Source: an uncultured Clostridium sp. (lineage in GTDB: Bacteria > Bacillota > Clostridia > Lachnospirales > Lachnospiraceae). Taken from it: DNA of 64,000 bases. The translations under genes and the position numbers were made by a program. Below the pieces are notes generated by a model. That model searched no databases. It worked only from the letters and a program-made list of their open reading frames with translations, and had not been told where the DNA came from. Of the stretch, positions 31,597-38,964 are shown in pieces. Each line of letters begins with the position of its first letter. Within the stretch, counting starts at the first letter, position 1. The DNA is taken from the NCBI GenBank assembly GCA_900549235.1, contig URNT01000001.1, positions 1 to 64,000 on the forward strand, in the 5' to 3' direction.

Positions 31597-31818
31597 TTAT
31601 CTGTAAACCGTTCCTGATTTTCTATCCCGGAAAGCGATTCTGTTGTCAATGTCATATCCGTAGGCCCTGGCGATTTTGTGGAACATATCGACCATTTCTG
31701 TAACTTCATACGGCGGCTGGTATGACGATTTCGGCGGCTTATCTGCCGCCCTGATTGCTGTTTCTGCCGTTTTGTCGCGATAACCTTCGGCGTTGTATTT
31801 CAGATCGTCTTTATTCAT
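31597..31818 (-). CDS. Phage hypothetical protein, 73 aa
   Basis: Basic, partly disordered N-terminus (MNKDDLKYNAEGYRDKTAET), then a helical segment (TEMVDMFHKIARAYGYDID). It lies between SSB and MazG-like genes and starts after GGGGGCGCCG. No recognised domain. Confidence 0.68.
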   Translation of the reverse strand: MNKDDLKYNAEGYRDKTAETAIRAADKPPKSSYQPPYEVTEMVDMFHKIARAYGYDIDNRIAFRDRKSGTVYR

Positions 31819-31828
31819 CGGCGCCCCC

Positions 31829-32260
31829 TTAATTGAACGGAAGTTCGCTGTCTACGCCTTCCGGAATATCTATGAAGCTATTATCCGGCGCCGGCTGTGG
31901 TTCCGGTTGTCCTTCCGCCTGGCGGCGTGCTTCTTCTTCGGCTTTTGTTTCCGCAAAATTCAGTTCTTCGACGAATACCGTCTTTGTGTAAATCTTCTTT
32001 CCGGTTTCGCGGTCGATATAACTTCCGGACTGTAACGGCCCCATGACTTCGATTTTCTTTCCATCTCTCAAATACTGGCGCGCCAGTTCGGCAATATTGC
32101 CGGTACAAATACAGTCGATAAAATCGACCGCCTGGTCGCCGTCTTTGATTTTTCTGTTTCTCTTACACATCATCGTAAAGGCCACGAACGAAGCCTTGTC
32201 CTCTTTGTAACGGATTGTCGGATCTTTTATCACTTTTCCGGTTCCGATCCATTTATTCAT
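31829..32260 (-). CDS. ssb: Single-stranded DNA-binding protein
   Basis: 143 residues. The OB-fold N-terminus (NKWIGTGKVIKDPTIRYKED, FVAFTMMCKRNRK) and the NIAELARQYLRDGKKIEVMG core are typical of SSB. The tail (about 110-143) is proline/glutamine-rich and ends with the acidic DSELPFN, close to the DDLPF tip that recruits partner proteins. It acts in replication and recombination of phage DNA. Confidence 0.95.
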   Translation of the reverse strand: MNKWIGTGKVIKDPTIRYKEDKASFVAFTMMCKRNRKIKDGDQAVDFIDCICTGNIAELARQYLRDGKKIEVMGPLQSGSYIDRETGKKIYTKTVFVEELNFAETKAEEEARRQAEGQPEPQPAPDNSFIDIPEGVDSELPFN

Positions 32261-32775
32261 TTTCTTTTTCTCCCCTTTCCTTTTCTTCGCATAGGATAGC
32301 CATGTAATTTCAGCCAGTTATTCGGGCGGATCCTTGTTTCAATCAGTCTATCCGCTTCGTGTGCCGCGGCTCTTACAAGTGACGTCATGGCGTTTATTGC
32401 TTCGGTCGCCGATACTCCGATTCCGGAAAATCGTCTTGACATTTCCAGCAATTCCGCGCCGGCCGCGTCCGCGTCGTAGCTGTGGACGCCGTTTTCTTCC
32501 GCTATATGCCTAGCTTGTGCCGCCGCTTCGATCAGGTGACACAAATAATCGTGAAATCCCTGATCCGGAAGCGTTGCGACCTTGCGGCCTATCATTTCCG
32601 CCATGTCTTCGGGGATATAAAACACGATAGCGCCGAACACTTCCGAAAGTGCTATCACGTAGATCTTGAACAGATCCAGCCCAGTATCATAAATAAATTC
32701 AAGCTTCGCTTCGGAAACTCTGTGAAGTTCTTTTCCGAACTGGAATTCACACGTTCCGATCGCTCTTAAAATCAT
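32257..32775 (-). CDS. Phage hypothetical protein, start uncertain
   Basis: 172 residues from the ATG at 32775. The same frame is open up to a TTG at 32970, but that part reads low-complexity and overlaps a better-supported small gene (32813-32977), so I exclude it. The body is helical (GLDLFKIYVIALSEVFGAIV, QARHIAEENGVHSYDADAAG) with a very basic end (MRRKGKGRKRK). It overlaps the SSB gene by 4 bp. Function unknown. Confidence 0.55.
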   Translation of the reverse strand: MILRAIGTCEFQFGKELHRVSEAKLEFIYDTGLDLFKIYVIALSEVFGAIVFYIPEDMAEMIGRKVATLPDQGFHDYLCHLIEAAAQARHIAEENGVHSYDADAAGAELLEMSRRFSGIGVSATEAINAMTSLVRAAAHEADRLIETRIRPNNWLKLHGYPMRRKGKGRKRK

Positions 32776-32812
32776 TGTGTCGGTCGGAACACTTTCGCCA
32801 GGCGTTTCCGCT

Positions 32813-32977
32813 TTAATTTCTGGCCGTTGCTTTGAAGACTGTGATTTTTCTTCCCTTGCAATACTTTGCAAGCTTTTTTCGCTTTCGCTCTGCGGCTTCT
32901 GGCGTGTCCCGAATAACCGCCCTTTCATCGCCTTCAACGATGATAAAATACTTTTCTTTGCAATTTTCAAAATTCAT
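32813..32977 (-). CDS. Small basic phage protein, 54 aa
   Basis: ATG at 32977 with GGAAGGTGGTTGA upstream. The product is charged and globular-looking: MNFENCKEKYFIIVEGDERA, then a lysine/arginine-rich helix RKRKKLAKYCKGRKITVF. It competes with a low-complexity reading in another frame and has the better start and composition. Function unknown. Confidence 0.6.
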   Translation of the reverse strand: MNFENCKEKYFIIVEGDERAVIRDTPEAAERKRKKLAKYCKGRKITVFKATARN

Positions 32978-33289
32978 TCAACCACCTTCCGTTAATCTCA
33001 TTTGTCCGGGAATCTGTTCGTCGGACGTATAGAAAGCCGGTGAACCGTCCAATTCCTGACCGATAAACATATTCGTTTCAGCCGCCCGGACTGGTGCTTT
33101 GTTCACTCTCGTTTCAATCTGGATCTTCATGTTCTTTCGATCTTTCGCCGGCCGGAATGTTATTTTCACGGTCAGCGTTCGCCTTGCCTGGGGCGTTGTC
33201 CCTTCGTCCCGGATATTATCCAGAATTTCGTTGATCCCTTTCCGGATCAACCTTGTTAATTCACCACCGGCGAATTTATCAAGATTCAT
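32978..33289 (-). CDS. Phage replication-terminator-like early protein
   Basis: 103 residues from the ATG at 33289; the longer open frame upstream is out-of-frame overlap with the DUF2786 gene and is not used. It begins MNLDKFAGGELTRLIRKGIN and has beta-rich strands (ARRTLTVKITFRPAKDRKN). It resembles the small Firmicutes-phage proteins often labelled replication terminator protein, a label with little functional proof. Overlaps the previous gene by 11 bp. Confidence 0.7.
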   Translation of the reverse strand: MNLDKFAGGELTRLIRKGINEILDNIRDEGTTPQARRTLTVKITFRPAKDRKNMKIQIETRVNKAPVRAAETNMFIGQELDGSPAFYTSDEQIPGQMRLTEGG

Positions 33290-33977
33290 ACGCCAGCCGT
33301 TCCTTGTCGCCGGCGTTCTGGAACGCTTTTCCGTCAACATATCCAGCCTGGCGAAGAACGTCGTTTTCGCGCTTTTGCTGATATTCGCGACGGTTATATT
33401 CTTCCATTCCTGGAATTTCATCGACAAATTTAACAACTGCTTCCGGAACCAGAAGCGCCAGGGCGAAGGATTCACTTTGTCTTTTCTGTTCTTCAAAATT
33501 CCGGTAAAGTCCGGAACAGAATCCATCGACATAAGCCATCTTTTCATTTCTTCCGAATTCGCGATCCGCGTCGCGGTATATCGCGCGAAGCGTCGCCATT
33601 CTCTTTCGGATCACCTTCACGGCATAATTGAAAACGTTGATACTAATTTCCGCGTCTTCTTCGAAGCCGAAGAATTTCAGCCGGTACGCGCCGCCGCTGT
33701 TGCGTCTTTGTGATATGATTGCGCGGCAACGGAAATTATTTGCAATTAGTGAGCCAACATCGACACACCAGTCATCACGGAACATCGGTGAAGTAAAGCA
33801 AACGACCGGGCGTTCCTTCTTTCGTTCCGGATCAATGCGATCCTGTTCGATTTCGTATTTCGCCATTAACTCCTGGGCTTTTAACATTGCCGCTTTTGCT
33901 TCGTTCTCGTTGTCTGAACCAGATAAGGCGATCAGCTTTTCGATTTTCTCAATGATTTTGTTTTCTTCGTCATTCAT
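33279..33977 (-). CDS. DUF2786-type phage protein
   Basis: 232 residues. The N-terminus IEKIEKLIALSGSDNENEAK then AAMLKAQELMAKYEIEQDRI is the DUF2786 motif. The rest (ISQRRNSGGAYRLKFFGFEE) fits the DUF7168-type domain found with it in phages. Biochemical function is not established. It lies upstream of the HAD-like gene with 8 bp overlap. Confidence 0.85.
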   Translation of the reverse strand: MNDEENKIIEKIEKLIALSGSDNENEAKAAMLKAQELMAKYEIEQDRIDPERKKERPVVCFTSPMFRDDWCVDVGSLIANNFRCRAIISQRRNSGGAYRLKFFGFEEDAEISINVFNYAVKVIRKRMATLRAIYRDADREFGRNEKMAYVDGFCSGLYRNFEEQKRQSESFALALLVPEAVVKFVDEIPGMEEYNRREYQQKRENDVLRQAGYVDGKAFQNAGDKERLAYES

Positions 33978-34299
33978 CGTTTGTCCTTTCCGGGAACTCT
34001 ACCTTCAACGCCTTGTCGTCTATGTAAAGATCCGCTGATATTTTTCGGCTGTTATTGCCGTATAGCTGTTTTAATTCTTCCAGGTTATCATTCACGGCGT
34101 CGAATTCCAGGCCGTGAGCCTTGCAAAACTCAACCGCCTTTTGAAGTGCTTCGTCCGCGCGGCACGTCCACAAGATAACTTTGTCGCCGCGTTTTCTAAG
34201 GCATATCAGCCAGTTAATAAGTGCTTCGTTCGGTTCTCCGACTTCCGGCCACGTTCCGGCGGAAGCAAGGCACCCGTCAAAATCTACTGCGATAATCAT
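33970..34299 (-). CDS. HAD-superfamily hydrolase-like protein
   Basis: 109 residues. The N-terminal IIAVDFDGCLASAG has the HAD nucleophile DxD pattern (DFDGC), followed by VILWTCRADEAL (motif II Thr) and a late DLYIDDKAL (acidic metal motif). This compact form is common in phages and presumed to be a phosphatase. Substrate unknown. It abuts the DnaC-like loader gene. Confidence 0.85.
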   Translation of the reverse strand: MIIAVDFDGCLASAGTWPEVGEPNEALINWLICLRKRGDKVILWTCRADEALQKAVEFCKAHGLEFDAVNDNLEELKQLYGNNSRKISADLYIDDKALKVEFPERTNDE

Positions 34300-35154
34300 T
34301 TATACACCTAACAATCTATCAAGAAGATCGTCATTTTCCTTTCTGGCGATTGCTGTTCGAATTGATTCGTCCGGAAACTGTACCGGAAGCGCCATTTTAA
34401 CAATTCGATTCGTGATTCTGTCGTCAAAATTCAGTTCTTCGATCTTGCAATTACTTGTAAAAATCGTGACGCGCTTTTCAATCATGCGGCCATTCAGAAT
34501 ATTGTAAAATCTTTCGTTGATCCAGTCCTTCACGGCTTCAACGCCTATATCGTCGATCACCAGCACCGGCACCGAAACAATATCATGGATCAACTTCTGT
34601 TCAGATTCTTCGTTCTTGCTGATTCCACCCCAGGTCGCTTTGATCTGATCCAAAATCTGAATCGTTGTCGCAAATTTCGCCTGAACGAATTTCTTTTCGA
34701 TCAGGTCGTTCGCGATTGAAACGGCCAGTCGTGTTTTTCCGGAACCCTTCACCCTGGAATAAAAATACAATCCCTTTCCGGTTTCCTGGATCTCGTCAAA
34801 CTTTTCGACGTATCGTTTCGCGATTGTCTGGGCCATAGCCGCAAGTTCTCTATTCGCCGCCGTACTGTAACAATCCGTTTGAAAATTATCTACCGTCTGC
34901 CCTTCGAATTCCTTTGGGATTGTCGCAAACTTCAAGCGACCGTTCAGCCGGTATCTTTGAAGGTATCCACACGAACATTCGCGACAAAATTCGTGTCCGT
35001 CCGGCTCTTTCACCATTTCCCAGCCGGTATCGTGGCATTTTTCGCACTTATACGCCGGTGTGGTTTCTTCGGAATCGTTCAAGTGCTTCGTTCGTAGTGC
35101 GATCAGATCCGGAAACATCTTCCTGATTGTGTCGCTGATCTGTTCTTCCGGCAT
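34300..35154 (-). CDS. DnaC-like helicase loader ATPase
   Basis: 284 residues. An N-terminal zinc-binding Cys cluster (YKCEKCHDTGW, then CRECSCGYLQRY) precedes the AAA+ core with Walker A RVKGSGKTRLAVS and Walker B VPVLVIDDIGVE, then sensor-like TSNCKIEEL. DnaC/DnaI proteins load the replicative helicase at the phage origin. The 5' part overlaps the replisome organizer gene by about 107 bp, a common arrangement. Confidence 0.93.
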   Translation of the reverse strand: MPEEQISDTIRKMFPDLIALRTKHLNDSEETTPAYKCEKCHDTGWEMVKEPDGHEFCRECSCGYLQRYRLNGRLKFATIPKEFEGQTVDNFQTDCYSTAANRELAAMAQTIAKRYVEKFDEIQETGKGLYFYSRVKGSGKTRLAVSIANDLIEKKFVQAKFATTIQILDQIKATWGGISKNEESEQKLIHDIVSVPVLVIDDIGVEAVKDWINERFYNILNGRMIEKRVTIFTSNCKIEELNFDDRITNRIVKMALPVQFPDESIRTAIARKENDDLLDRLLGV

Positions 35155-36091
35155 TGTTTACGCCCCCTTTGTTTTGATACTGCCCTTCAAGAACTTTCAG
35201 GGCGTTTGTTTTATTGATTAACCAGTCGAAGGAACAACCGTTCCACTTCCCGGATCTTCCGGAAAGGAAATCGCTGTTCTGTGCCGCCTGGAAGATTACG
35301 TGTAGTTTCTTTTCCGGCTCAACGCCAGGAAAGATTTTAAGCTTGTCAAGTTCCTTCACCAGTGAACGGATCTTTGCCTTCCTTGCGTCGTTTAGTGCGC
35401 GTATGCCTGGAAGATCCGGACAAGTGGCGTGAAAGTCTTTCATGATCTCGTCGTAAGATAAGCGTTCAGATTTTCGGTCAGGAACTTCGGGCGTTTTTTC
35501 CGAAGTTTCGACTATATCTTCGTTAGAAGATATATTATATATATTCTTATTCTTATTCTTATTCTTATTCTGTTTCGTGACTTCACGCTCTGTCACGCGT
35601 GACGTCACGTGACTTGTCACATTGTCTATCACGTTTTCCGGTAAAGTTTCCGGATTTTCCGAAGAATTGTCCGGAAGTGCCGGCGTGTTGCCGGCTTCCA
35701 GAAGCGCGCGTTTTTTCTCGCGTTCTCTCTGTTTTCGGATTCTTGCTTGTTCTCTGATTTTCTCCATTCCTTCGGTGTTCTGGTGCTTTTCGAAGTTAGA
35801 AATATAAATGCCTTTTTCGGTTCGTTCGATCATTCGGAATTTCTCAAAAGTGCCAAGTGCCAGGCGAACGGTCGCCAGCGGCTTATTGAATATCGTCGCC
35901 AGCATTTCGTCACTGTAAGGGAATTCGTCTTCGATCAGGACAAGCCCTTTCGCGTTACATTTGCCGGCAAGCGCTATTATCCGGATCCAGATAACAAGAA
36001 TCGCGTCGCCTTCCGGCATGGACTGAATAATTTTAATTTTTTCATCGTCGAACATGTCAACGCGAAGCTTGATCCAGTTAATATCTGCCAT
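35048..36091 (-). CDS. Phage replisome organizer / initiator
   Basis: 347 residues. The N-terminal winged-helix domain (INWIKLRVDMFDDEKIKIIQ, YSDEMLATIFNKPLATVRLA) is typical of Firmicutes replisome organizers. A basic linker (KIREQARIRKQREREKKR) and an asparagine/lysine repeat (QNKNKNKNKNIYN) follow. These proteins bind repeats in the origin, usually inside their own gene, and bring in the loader and helicase. Here GTGAC-type repeats and an A/T-rich tract lie in the middle of the gene. Confidence 0.9.
   Translation of the reverse strand: MADINWIKLRVDMFDDEKIKIIQSMPEGDAILVIWIRIIALAGKCNAKGLVLIEDEFPYSDEMLATIFNKPLATVRLALGTFEKFRMIERTEKGIYISNFEKHQNTEGMEKIREQARIRKQREREKKRALLEAGNTPALPDNSSENPETLPENVIDNVTSHVTSRVTEREVTKQNKNKNKNKNIYNISSNEDIVETSEKTPEVPDRKSERLSYDEIMKDFHATCPDLPGIRALNDARKAKIRSLVKELDKLKIFPGVEPEKKLHVIFQAAQNSDFLSGRSGKWNGCSFDWLINKTNALKVLEGQYQNKGGVNNAGRTDQRHNQEDVSGSDRTTNEALERFRRNHTGV
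35528..35640. other. Candidate replication origin inside initiator gene
   Basis: Within about 110 bp are an A/T-rich segment (around 35528-35545), four tandem copies of the hexamer TTATTC, and a cluster of GTCAC/GTGAC boxes in both orientations (about 35583-35620). Iterons beside a meltable A/T tract inside the initiator gene are a common phage origin layout. Direct and inverted boxes were found by eye. Confidence 0.55.
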
Positions 36092-36106
36092 AGTAAAACA
36101 CCGCCT

Positions 36107-37138
36107 TTATAAATATTTACTCATAATGTTTCTGCGCGAAAGCGGCTTCTTCTCTGTTGCCGGTTTTTTCTCCGGTTCCAGGTCGTCCAGGAAGTTCACG
36201 TCTTTTTTCATCGTGCTTTCATGTGTTGCCGCCAAGTTCTTTTTTATCGCTTCTTTGTTCTCTGAAACCTTGTTATACACAATATCAAGGCGCGTTTGTG
36301 GATAATTCAGTCCAGAAACACAACATATTGTCTTTTCATCGTTAAAAGTCTGGAATGTGTCGATCGGCGTTCCTAAGTCTTTTTCAAGATCTGCCATTCG
36401 TACATTGCCCGATAATGACGCGGTGATGTATTTAACGGCTCTATCTCCTTCGATCGGGGCAAAAGGTGTATTATGTATAGCCTTAATCACTTCGGCGCTT
36501 TCCTGGGCCTTCTGGCGCGTCACAATGGCCATACCGTGAGCCTTTAACGTTTCGATGATCTCCGCCTTGTCAATATTGCCCTTTACGCTCTTGTGTTTTT
36601 CCGGAATATCCAGAAACGAACAGAAGTCTTCGACGAAGCGTGAATTCAGTTCCAGTTTGTCCCCGTTGCTGTTATCCAGGATAAAACAAGAAGCAAGCCC
36701 CGGAATCTGTGTCAATTCCGAAAAACATTCGTAGGAATTCATGTGGCTTTTAACGCTTTCTTCCGGGTTTGGAATAATCGTCATAGCGCCGATTGTCTTC
36801 CCGTCGTCAATCAGAAGATCCGCAAGCATAGGGCCGGCACCCGAACCGGTTCCGCCGCCGCTGGCGAAGATTACAAAAATCAATTCCGACTTGATCTTTG
36901 TTTCGATTTCTGCGGCGATCTGGTCGAAGTCGTCGATCACAAGCTGTTTCGCTTTTCTTCTGTCCTTGTTACAACCTTCTCCGTTCGGGATATGATACTT
37001 GAATTTCGCCTTTTCAAGCGTGTCAAGATCTTCCTGGCTTGTGTTGATGTAAAGCACGTTATAGCCCTTCTGTTCGAAAAGCTGTCCGATATTTCCGCCA
37101 GCCTGGCCGACGGCTACAAAAGCAATTTTATTTTTCAT
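36107..37138 (-). CDS. Tubulin/FtsZ-family GTPase, TubZ/PhuZ-like
   Basis: 343 residues. Nucleotide-binding features: GQAGGNIGQ at 11-19 and the tubulin signature FASGGGTGSGAGP, with GGGTGSG at 94-100. The T7 catalytic loop NIDKAE at 188-193 has the needed acidic residue. The tail (about 318-343) is basic (KKPATEKKPLSRRNIMSKYL), unlike host FtsZ. Length is near the TubZ of Clostridium phage c-st. It polymerises with GTP to move or position DNA. Upstream are a small winged-helix gene and an iteron array. RBS GAAGGGAGAA; overlaps the membrane protein gene by 11 bp. Confidence 0.9.
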   Translation of the reverse strand: MKNKIAFVAVGQAGGNIGQLFEQKGYNVLYINTSQEDLDTLEKAKFKYHIPNGEGCNKDRRKAKQLVIDDFDQIAAEIETKIKSELIFVIFASGGGTGSGAGPMLADLLIDDGKTIGAMTIIPNPEESVKSHMNSYECFSELTQIPGLASCFILDNSNGDKLELNSRFVEDFCSFLDIPEKHKSVKGNIDKAEIIETLKAHGMAIVTRQKAQESAEVIKAIHNTPFAPIEGDRAVKYITASLSGNVRMADLEKDLGTPIDTFQTFNDEKTICCVSGLNYPQTRLDIVYNKVSENKEAIKKNLAATHESTMKKDVNFLDDLEPEKKPATEKKPLSRRNIMSKYL

Positions 37139-37508
37139 TGTCTGATTCTCCCTTCGTTGTATTATCGAACGTCTGTTGTTCGGTTTCTGCCGGAACGCTC
37201 CCGATATTCCGGGCGCCGGTCAAAATGATTTCCTGGCCGTTAATCTCATATAGCCACGTTCCGTATAGTCCGGAATGTAAATCAATAACGCCCTGGTATG
37301 TGTCCCAGCATTTCGTTTCTTCGTTGTAGATCTGAACAGTCGCAAGTGATCCGTCCAGATCTGAATTCTTTTTCTGTTTTTCCGCTTCTTCGCGTGCCGT
37401 GTTGCTGTTGTCCAGAATGGCGGCCAGCGTTAAGAAGATGGCCGCCAGCATTAAGAAGATAAGGCCGGATAAAACAGAATTAGCAAAAAGTTTTTTATTT
37501 CGATTCAT
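37128..37508 (-). CDS. Single-pass membrane protein within the TubZ operon
   Basis: 126 residues. One N-terminal membrane helix (LSGLIFLMLAAIFLTLAAIL), then an outside or inside domain with aromatic residues (WDTYQGVIDLHSGLYGTWLY). It is between the TubR-like and TubZ-like genes with short overlaps on both sides, so all three are probably co-translated. In known tubZ loci no such membrane protein is standard, so it may anchor the filament or be an inserted accessory gene. No family recognised. Confidence 0.7.
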   Translation of the reverse strand: MNRNKKLFANSVLSGLIFLMLAAIFLTLAAILDNSNTAREEAEKQKKNSDLDGSLATVQIYNEETKCWDTYQGVIDLHSGLYGTWLYEINGQEIILTGARNIGSVPAETEQQTFDNTTKGESDNEK

Positions 37509-37755
37509 TCTTCGCCCTTTCCAGAAATTCGCACCCTTCCGGCGTTATGAAAAACGTGTCCGCCCGGCCTTCTTTCAAGCCGCGGCATATGTAGCCGGAC
37601 TGTTCAAATTCCTTTATTTTCTTAAAAATTGTATTTTCCTTGTAACCACAATCTTCTTCTGTGTCGGTGATTTCCCGAACCGACATAGAACATAATTTGT
37701 TTGTTGCTCCGTTTGCTTTCAGAATCGAAAGCACCAGGAAACCCAGTCTGTTCAT
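37495..37755 (-). CDS. Winged-helix DNA-binding protein, candidate TubR
   Basis: 86 residues, size of TubR-type adaptors. The order of helices and beta wing is consistent with a winged helix: RLGFLVLSILKANGATNKLC, SVREITDTEEDCGYKENTIF, FEQSGYICRGLKEGRADTFF. TubR binds centromeric repeats upstream of its gene and links them to TubZ. Eight TCTGAT boxes sit immediately before this start. RBS AAGGACGG. The call depends on context, since small wHTH proteins diverge quickly. Confidence 0.72.
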   Translation of the reverse strand: MNRLGFLVLSILKANGATNKLCSMSVREITDTEEDCGYKENTIFKKIKEFEQSGYICRGLKEGRADTFFITPEGCEFLERAKNESK

Positions 37756-37775
37756 TCTTTCACCGTCCTTTCTAA

Positions 37776-37852
37776 CTCTGATAAATTCTGATTATCTCTG
37801 ATTTACTCTGATAAACTCTGATTATCTCTGATTTACTCTGATAAACTCTGAT
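37776..37852. repeat. Iteron array of eight TCTGAT boxes, candidate tubC-like centromere
   Basis: TCTGAT begins at 37777, 37787, 37797, 37807, 37817, 37827, 37837 and 37847, exactly 10 bp apart, with flanking trinucleotides cycling in a 30-bp super-period (ATAAA, ATTAT, ATTTA). The array lies directly upstream of the TubR-like gene; two copies fall inside the 3' end of the zinc-ribbon gene. The spacing gives a one-sided binding surface for a DNA-binding protein. Confidence 0.85.
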
Positions 37853-38093
37853 TTTTTGAAAGTAAATATTCAGGGATAGTCGGTTCGCCGCGTTCAGTTT
37901 TGATTTCTTCAAGGCTCTTTCCGTCCAGAAATGCCTTCTGATCCATCGAACCGCACGTCGGACATTCTGCTATACAGATACACGATAAAAAGACGTGTCC
38001 GCACTTGTTACATTTCATTTTCCAGAACGGATCCGTCACCCGTGTAATGCCGTCAGAATAATATCTTCTGGCGCTTGCGCCGATTCTTGACAT
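37833..38093 (-). CDS. Zinc-ribbon phage protein
   Basis: 86 residues. KCNKCGHVFLSCICIAECPTC has two CxxC-type pairs for a zinc ribbon. The N-terminus is basic (SRIGASARRYYSDG). Its C-terminal codons run into the TCTGAT array, so the final residues (SKNQSLSE) come from iteron sequence. RBS AAAGGAAAAG. Function unknown. Confidence 0.75.
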   Translation of the reverse strand: MSRIGASARRYYSDGITRVTDPFWKMKCNKCGHVFLSCICIAECPTCGSMDQKAFLDGKSLEEIKTERGEPTIPEYLLSKNQSLSE

Positions 38094-38147
38094 TTTTACA
38101 CTTTTCCTTTACAATAAATAAAGGCTGTGCTTTCACGGGTACGGTCA

Positions 38148-38192
38148 AAAGCGTAACGTCCGAGGGGCCAAACTTCCGCGTTGCGCTTTTTA
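38148..38192. other. Long imperfect hairpin upstream of zinc-ribbon gene
   Basis: AAAAGCGTAACG (38152 region) pairs with CGTTGCGCTTTT (38180 region) with one G-T, around a 20-nt loop. It lies in the gap between the 58-residue gene and the zinc-ribbon gene. It may be a terminator or a structured leader. Function unknown. Confidence 0.4.
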
Positions 38193-38369
38193 TTATGCGG
38201 AATTAGCCGGAACGGTTATTGTGTCCGTCATAATTCCGATTGTCATAGCTTCCAGGGCGCCAGCAAGGGCGCCGTCAAGTTCTTCCTGGGAATTGATCCC
38301 GAAGCTTTTCAAAATGTCTTTCAGGCGTTCCGCCTGGCTCTTATTTCCAATATCAGAAGTCTTCTTCAT
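38193..38369 (-). CDS. Small phage protein, 58 aa
   Basis: ATG at 38369 with AAGGCGGTGATTCT upstream, a strong RBS of this phage. The product is helical (KSQAERLKDILKSFGINS, then QEELDGALAGALEAMTIGIM). No domain recognised. It follows the gene at 38382-38897 closely, as part of the early operon. Confidence 0.72.
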   Translation of the reverse strand: MKKTSDIGNKSQAERLKDILKSFGINSQEELDGALAGALEAMTIGIMTDTITVPANSA

Positions 38370-38381
38370 AGAATCACCGCC

Positions 38382-38897
38382 TTAATAGTATTTATCCGGG
38401 GCCATAACGTGGAACCATTCGGCGCGTCCCTGGTATTTCCAGTCCACACGAAGATATTCCTTTTCCTGGGTGGAAACGGCGTCCACGTCGGCCATTGTCT
38501 TTCCTTCGTCCATGTACTTCTTAAACTTCTTCGTTCTTCCGTTTGCTTTTAAGATGATCCATTCGCGGCCGATCTCCCAGCGAATATTTCGCTGTTCGTC
38601 TTCGTCCCATTCCGGGGCGGAATAATAATCATATTCTTTCACGTAATGAACCGATTTCGGCCACATGGTTATTTTTGTATTCATTCCCAGGCTGTTCATG
38701 TGCGTGACACAATAGCTTTCGAACAATTCTTTCTGTTCCTGGGTTAAATCTTCGTAGCCGTCCGTTTCGCGAATATTGAATCCGTGAATGTTCAAAATGT
38801 CTTCGGCCGATCTCAAACGATAATCGGAACGACCGAATTTTTCATATAACGCGCAAACTTCTTTGTAACTGGTTCGATTTGTTGGTTTTCTTCTCAT
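38382..38897 (-). CDS. Phage hypothetical protein, 171 aa
   Basis: Basic N-terminus (MRRKPTNRTSYKEVCALYEK), and a body with aromatic and acidic residues (YYSAPEWDEDEQRNIRWEIG), ending MAPDKYY. RBS AGAAAGGTGGAAC. It is the gene immediately downstream of the second DGR target. Function unknown; a co-expressed partner of that target is possible. Confidence 0.7.
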   Translation of the reverse strand: MRRKPTNRTSYKEVCALYEKFGRSDYRLRSAEDILNIHGFNIRETDGYEDLTQEQKELFESYCVTHMNSLGMNTKITMWPKSVHYVKEYDYYSAPEWDEDEQRNIRWEIGREWIILKANGRTKKFKKYMDEGKTMADVDAVSTQEKEYLRVDWKYQGRAEWFHVMAPDKYY

Positions 38898-38933
38898 AGT
38901 TCCACCTTTCTGGCCGTTTATCCGGCCTATTAG

Positions 38934-38949
38934 CCACGCTATCGCGTGG
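38934..38949 (-). promoter_or_regulatory. DGR target hairpin with GATA tetraloop downstream of VR2
   Basis: On the sense strand CCACGC-GATA-GCGTGG is a 6-bp stem with a loop that fits GRNA, and TA/TA can extend it beyond a C-C mismatch. It begins 41 nt past the 3' edge of VR2, nearly the same spacing as the hairpin after VR1. Unlike VR1's hairpin it lacks a T-tract, arguing against a terminator. Confidence 0.75.
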
Positions 38950-38964
38950 GTAAACAGATTACAG

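Noticed and set aside
32978..33547. 189-residue reading of the gene ending at 32978
   Set aside because: The first 86 codons overlap the DUF2786 gene out of frame; the ATG at 33289 gives the recognised small protein.
37776..37852. CRISPR-like look of the TCTGAT array
   Set aside because: The period is 10 bp with no unique spacers and no cas genes nearby; it is an iteron array.
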